This document shows positions 61,258 to 64,000 of a stretch of DNA of 64,000 nt, in pieces. The stretch spans positions 119,474-183,473 of the forward strand of contig NZ_KB891103.1 in assembly GCF_000373365.1 (NCBI RefSeq), read 5' to 3'. Source of the DNA: Parafrankia discariae. Lineage in GTDB: Bacteria; Actinomycetota; Actinomycetes; Frankiales; Frankiaceae. Numbering within the stretch: the stretch's first letter is position 1; each line of letters starts with the position of its first letter. Made by a program: the position numbers and the translations under genes. The notes below the pieces were generated by a model. The model saw only the letters and a list, made by a program, of their open reading frames with translations, did not search any database and was not told the origin of the DNA.

Positions 61258-63549
61258 ATGCCGACCTCACCGACGCCGTCACCGCCGACCGACCAGTTCG
61301 ACCACGCGGCCTACGCGGGGGCTGACCGTGCGGCCTACCCGAGGGCCGACCACGCGGCCTACCCGGGGACCGACCACGCGACCGTTCCGGGCACGCGCTG
61401 GCCCGCCGGTGTTCCCGGCCGGGCGGGCGGGGCGTCCGGGCGGCATCTGGCCGGTGACGGTCGGATCGGCCGGTTCGCGCGGGGGCGTCCCGACGACCCG
61501 CGGTGGGTGCGGCCCGCGCTGCTCGGGCTGCTCGCGGCGACGGCCGTCCTCTACCTGTGGGGGCTGGGCGCCTCCGGCTGGGCGAACGCCTTCTACTCGG
61601 CGTCGGTGCAGGCCGGCTCGGTGAGCTGGAAGGCGATGTTCTACGCCTCCTCGGACGCCGGGAACTCCATCACCGTCGACAAGCCCCCGGCCTCGATCTG
61701 GGTGATGGCGCTGTCCGCGCGCGTCTTCGGGGTGAACGCCTGGAGCATCCTCGTCCCGCAGGCGCTGATGGGCGTCGCCACGGTCGGCCTGCTCTACGCC
61801 GCGGTGCGCCGGGCCTTCCCCGCCGGCGCGGCGCTGCTCGCCGGGGCCGTCCTGGCGATCACCCCGGTCGCGACGCTGATGTTCCGGTTCAACAACCCGG
61901 ACGCCCTGCTCGTCCTGCTGCTGGTCGCCGCGGCGTACGCGACGCTGCGCGCCGTCGAGACCGCGAGCACCCGCTGGCTGGTCTGGGCCGGGGTGTTCAT
62001 CAGCTTCGGCTTCCTGACGAAGATGCTGCAGGCGCTGCTGATCGTCCCGGTGCTGGGCCTCGTCTACCTCGTCACCGCGCCGACGCGGTTCACCCGGCGG
62101 CTGTGGCAGGTCGGAGCGAGTGTGCTCGGGCTGGTCGTCCCGGCCGGGATCTTCATCGCGATCGTCGAGCTCGTCCCCGACTCGGCCCGGCCGTACATCG
62201 GCGGGTCGCAGCACAACAGCATCCTGGAGCTGACCCTCGGCTACAACGGCCTGGGCCGGCTGACCGGCAACGAGTCCGGCAGCGTCGGCGGTGGCGGCGC
62301 GCCGGGCGGTGCCGGTGGTGGCGGCGGCAACATGTGGGGCGCTACCGGCTGGGGCCGGATGTTCGGCTCCGAGGTCGGCGGGCAGATCTCCTGGCTGCTG
62401 CCGACCGCGCTCGCTCTGCTGGTGGCGGGTCTGTGGATCACCCGGCGGGCACCCCGCACCGACCCCGGACGGGCCGCGCTCGCGGTCTGGGGCGGCTGGC
62501 TGCTGGTCACCGGCATCGTGTTCAGCCAGATGCAGGGCATCTTCCACGCCTACTACACGGTCGCGCTCGCGCCGGCGGTCGGCGCCGTGGTCGGGATGGG
62601 GGCCGCGACCCTGTGGCGCCGCCGGGAGCACCCGGTCGCCGCGGCCACCATGGCCGGCATCCTGGTGCTGACCGCCCTGTGGTCGTACGTCCTGCTGGAT
62701 CGCACGCCCGACTGGAACCCGTGGATGCGCTGGGTGGTGCTGATCGTCGGCTTCGCGGCGGCCCTGCTGCTCATCGTGCTCTCCCGGCTGCCGCGGGCGG
62801 CCCGGCTGGTGGTCGTCGCGGCCGCGCTGGTCGCGGCGCTGCTCGGGCCACTCGGCTACTCGGTCGCGACCGCGGCCACCCCGCACACCGGTTCCATCCC
62901 GTCCGCGGGCCCGGCCGGCTCGGGTTTCGGCGGCCCGGGTGGCCGCGGCGGCCCGGGCGGTGGTGGTGGCGGACGGCAGCTGTTCGGCGGCAACGGCGGG
63001 GCGCAGCAGGGAACGACGCAGGTCCCCGGCGGCGGCACAGCCCCGGGCGGGACGGGCGGCACGGCCCCCGGCGGCGCCGGCGCGGCTCAGGGCGGCACGG
63101 CTCAGGGCGGGCCCGGCGGCGGTATGGGTGGCGGCATGGGCGGCCTGCTCGACGCCGGTAAGCCCAGCGATGAGGTCCTCGCGCTGCTGAAGGCGGACGC
63201 CTCGTCCTACACCTGGGTGGCGGCGTCCGTCGGGTCGAACACCGCGGCTGGCTACCAGCTCGCCAGCGGTGATCCGGTGATGGCGATCGGCGGCTTCAAC
63301 GGCAGCGACCCCTCCCCCACCCTCGAACAGTTCAAGCAGTACGTGGCGGACGGCCGCATCCACTACTTCATCGGCGGCGGCGGCTTCGGCGGGCAGAACG
63401 GCGGCAGCCAGGCGTCCAGTGACATCGCCGCCTGGGTGGCGGCGAACTTCACCGCCACCACCGTCGACGGCACGACCCTCTACAACCTGACCACCCCGAC
63501 CACCACGACCACCACCGACACCACCACCGGCGGCACCACCACAGCCTGA
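61258..63549 (+). CDS. GT39 (ArnT/YkcB-like) membrane glycosyltransferase
   Basis: The 763-residue protein has an N-terminal disordered segment with imperfect repeats (HAAYAGADRAAYPRADHAAY). A GT-C domain follows with about 11 membrane helices. The first loop has YASSDAGNSITVDKPPASIW, the acidic 'DKPP' signature of ArnT-like enzymes, followed by LMFRFNNPDALLVLLLVAAA. After a Gly-rich linker (about 555-620) comes the YkcA/B-type exported C-terminal domain (YTWVAASVGSNTAAGYQLAS, PVMAIGGFNGSDPSPTLEQF) and a Thr-rich tail. It likely transfers a sugar from a polyprenyl phosphate to an envelope acceptor. ATG 61258. A PhoP-like box just upstream suggests control by the adjacent two-component system. 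Confidence 0.9.
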   Translation: MPTSPTPSPPTDQFDHAAYAGADRAAYPRADHAAYPGTDHATVPGTRWPAGVPGRAGGASGRHLAGDGRIGRFARGRPDDPRWVRPALLGLLAATAVLYLWGLGASGWANAFYSASVQAGSVSWKAMFYASSDAGNSITVDKPPASIWVMALSARVFGVNAWSILVPQALMGVATVGLLYAAVRRAFPAGAALLAGAVLAITPVATLMFRFNNPDALLVLLLVAAAYATLRAVETASTRWLVWAGVFISFGFLTKMLQALLIVPVLGLVYLVTAPTRFTRRLWQVGASVLGLVVPAGIFIAIVELVPDSARPYIGGSQHNSILELTLGYNGLGRLTGNESGSVGGGGAPGGAGGGGGNMWGATGWGRMFGSEVGGQISWLLPTALALLVAGLWITRRAPRTDPGRAALAVWGGWLLVTGIVFSQMQGIFHAYYTVALAPAVGAVVGMGAATLWRRREHPVAAATMAGILVLTALWSYVLLDRTPDWNPWMRWVVLIVGFAAALLLIVLSRLPRAARLVVVAAALVAALLGPLGYSVATAATPHTGSIPSAGPAGSGFGGPGGRGGPGGGGGGRQLFGGNGGAQQGTTQVPGGGTAPGGTGGTAPGGAGAAQGGTAQGGPGGGMGGGMGGLLDAGKPSDEVLALLKADASSYTWVAASVGSNTAAGYQLASGDPVMAIGGFNGSDPSPTLEQFKQYVADGRIHYFIGGGGFGGQNGGSQASSDIAAWVAANFTATTVDGTTLYNLTTPTTTTTTDTTTGGTTTA

Positions 63550-63567
63550 CCCCGAATCGGCACAATT

Positions 63568-63607
63568 GTGGCGGGCGGGCGAGTCCCTGGACTCACCCGC
63601 CCGCCAC
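63568..63607. terminator. Hairpin after the GT39 gene; hairpin family copy 3
   Basis: 19-bp arms (63568-63586 and 63589-63607) with one mismatch and a 2-nt loop. The stem core TGGCGGG matches the hairpins at 18679 and 37073. It is 19 bp from the GT39 stop. Confidence 0.75.
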
Positions 63608-63639
63608 GCGGCGTTACGCGCACCCCACACCTGCATCTA

Positions 63640-63697
63640 ACGGATAAAAACCCCCGACATCGGGGCAGCCTGCTCGCCGTTTGGCATCCTGCTCGCC
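63640..63697 (-). repeat. Intergenic element A, copy 2 (CAAACGGCGAGCAGG type)
   Basis: On the minus strand it reads GGCGAGCAGGATGCC, AAACGGCGAGCAGG, CTGCCCC, then a hairpin and TTTTTATCCG. The order matches 18796-18866. GGCGAGCAGG occurs twice within this copy. Confidence 0.55.
63645..63665 (-). terminator. Intrinsic terminator on the minus strand
   Basis: Read on the minus strand, CCCCGA-TG-TCGGGG is followed by GTTTTTATC. This 6-bp GC stem with a 2-nt loop and T5 tail is a classical layout. No minus-strand gene ends here convincingly, so it may end a small RNA. Confidence 0.55.
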
Positions 63698-63895
63698 CCT
63701 TCAGAGCTGACTGCGCCGGGAATGCCCCCTGAAACGGCGAGAAAGAAACCAAATCGCGAGTAGCCGAGCACCGGCATCGGCCCCGGGGCCTCCACCGCCA
63801 GACCGAGGATCGCCGACGGCCGAGGCACCGGCGACACCCCGGCCCGGCCAGAGCGCGGCGACACCGCCGCCTCCCGGCCCGCCCGGGAGGCGGTC

Positions 63896-63935
63896 TCACA
63901 GCGGGGGCACAGGGATGGCACACTCCGGGCACAGG
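63896..63935 (+). promoter_or_regulatory. PhoP-like box: four heptads at 11-bp period
   Basis: TCACAGC (63896-63902), GCACAGG (63907-63913), GCACACT (63918-63924) and GCACAGG (63929-63935) are each separated by exactly 4 bp. The first matches the M. tuberculosis PhoP heptad. The last ends 22 bp before ATG 63958, nearly the same distance as in front of the response regulator gene. Confidence 0.75.
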
Positions 63936-63948
63936 CCCCGGGCGGACC

Positions 63949-64000
63949 GTGAACAACATGACGACGGATGCCAGGACCAGCGACAGCAGGGTGACCAGCT
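63949..64000 (+). CDS. Start of an unidentified gene, truncated by the window edge
   Basis: GTG 63949 reads MNNMTTDARTSDSRVTS to the edge, with ATG 63958 as an alternative start. Third-position G/C is high. The main support is the four-heptad box just upstream, placed as in the two other promoters of this cluster. Too little is visible to name the product. The minus strand also reads a hydrophobic stretch here, so the call is tentative. Confidence 0.35.
   Translation, partial: MNNMTTDARTSDSRVTS

Larger units (their letters stand above)
63608..63895. other. Stretch between the GT39 hairpin and the next promoter, no clear gene
   Basis: No convincing gene is present. A 94-codon minus-strand frame (63637-63921) is open, but its codon bias is poor and it ends within the terminator-like element at 63645-63665. 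The segment contains element A copy 2 and, at 63731-63740, an inverted copy of its AAACGGCGAG core. It may encode a small RNA on the minus strand. Confidence 0.5.

Noticed and set aside
61279-63636. 785-codon open frame on the minus strand
   Set aside because: It is antisense to the GT39 gene; composition only, no motif.

Overview
The window is very GC-rich, with strong G/C preference at third codon positions, frequent GTG starts and many 4-base start/stop overlaps. It carries actinobacterial families: F420/flavin luciferase-like oxidoreductases, Hanks-type kinases, acyl-CoA and CoA-transferase enzymes, DUF2203, DUF2795, DUF6158 and FmdB. It is chromosomal DNA of a filamentous or soil actinobacterium. 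A Frankia-like organism is my best guess from gene style, not proven. I see no rRNA, tRNA, CRISPR array, insertion sequence, integrase or phage gene.

Layout. 1-14.6 kb: the 5' part of an LLM oxidoreductase; a small translationally coupled pair; a large GT-C-like membrane protein; a TAXI-type binding protein paired with a membrane Ser/Thr kinase; a secreted DUF11 protein; a Fic protein and an orphan MazE-like antitoxin; a second Ser/Thr kinase with FN3-like domains; a methyltransferase; and a membrane-tethered J-domain protein. 14.8-18.7 kb: an envelope operon (OmpA-like lipoprotein, von Willebrand-A-like lipoprotein, two membrane proteins), then DUF2203 and a strong terminator. 18.9-25.4 kb: a PlsC-like acyltransferase overlapping a patatin phospholipase, a TPR-like protein, a propionyl/acetyl-CoA synthetase, an LLM oxidoreductase and an SDR. 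25.5-27.5 kb: recQ broken by a frameshift. 27.7-36.7 kb: a secreted lipase, then acyl-CoA metabolism (SDR, acyl-CoA ligase, lipoprotein binding protein, CoA-transferase, asparaginase, thiolase). 36.8-46.4 kb: small stress or housekeeping genes (FmdB, DUF2795, hemerythrin, phosphoesterase with an NTase-BON protein, MarR, degenerate CapA, DoxX, phosphoribosyltransferase, DUF6158, a proline-rich repeat protein). 46.7-49.7 kb: an Hsp70/biotinyl-like/WD40 fusion and MscL. 50.7-56.9 kb: an ABC transporter with its own NarL-type histidine kinase and two response regulators on the opposite strand. 57-64 kb: a PhoPR-like two-component pair, a DUF5666-like protein, a GT39 glycosyltransferase and the start of another gene.

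The strongest unexplained signal is at the right end. Three promoter regions (before the response regulator, before the GT39 gene, and before the gene leaving the window) each carry three or four 7-bp repeats of the NCACAGG type at an exact 11-bp period. This is the geometry of a mycobacterial PhoP box, and it suggests a local regulon run by the response regulator encoded here. Other points of interest are the Hsp70-WD40 fusion, the OmpA/vWA envelope operon, a 48-bp perfect palindrome inside a kinase gene, the 16-nt deletion scar in recQ, and a family of hairpins and linked intergenic elements shared by distant sites.

All protein identifications are from reading motifs and remembered family consensus. 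No search was run.
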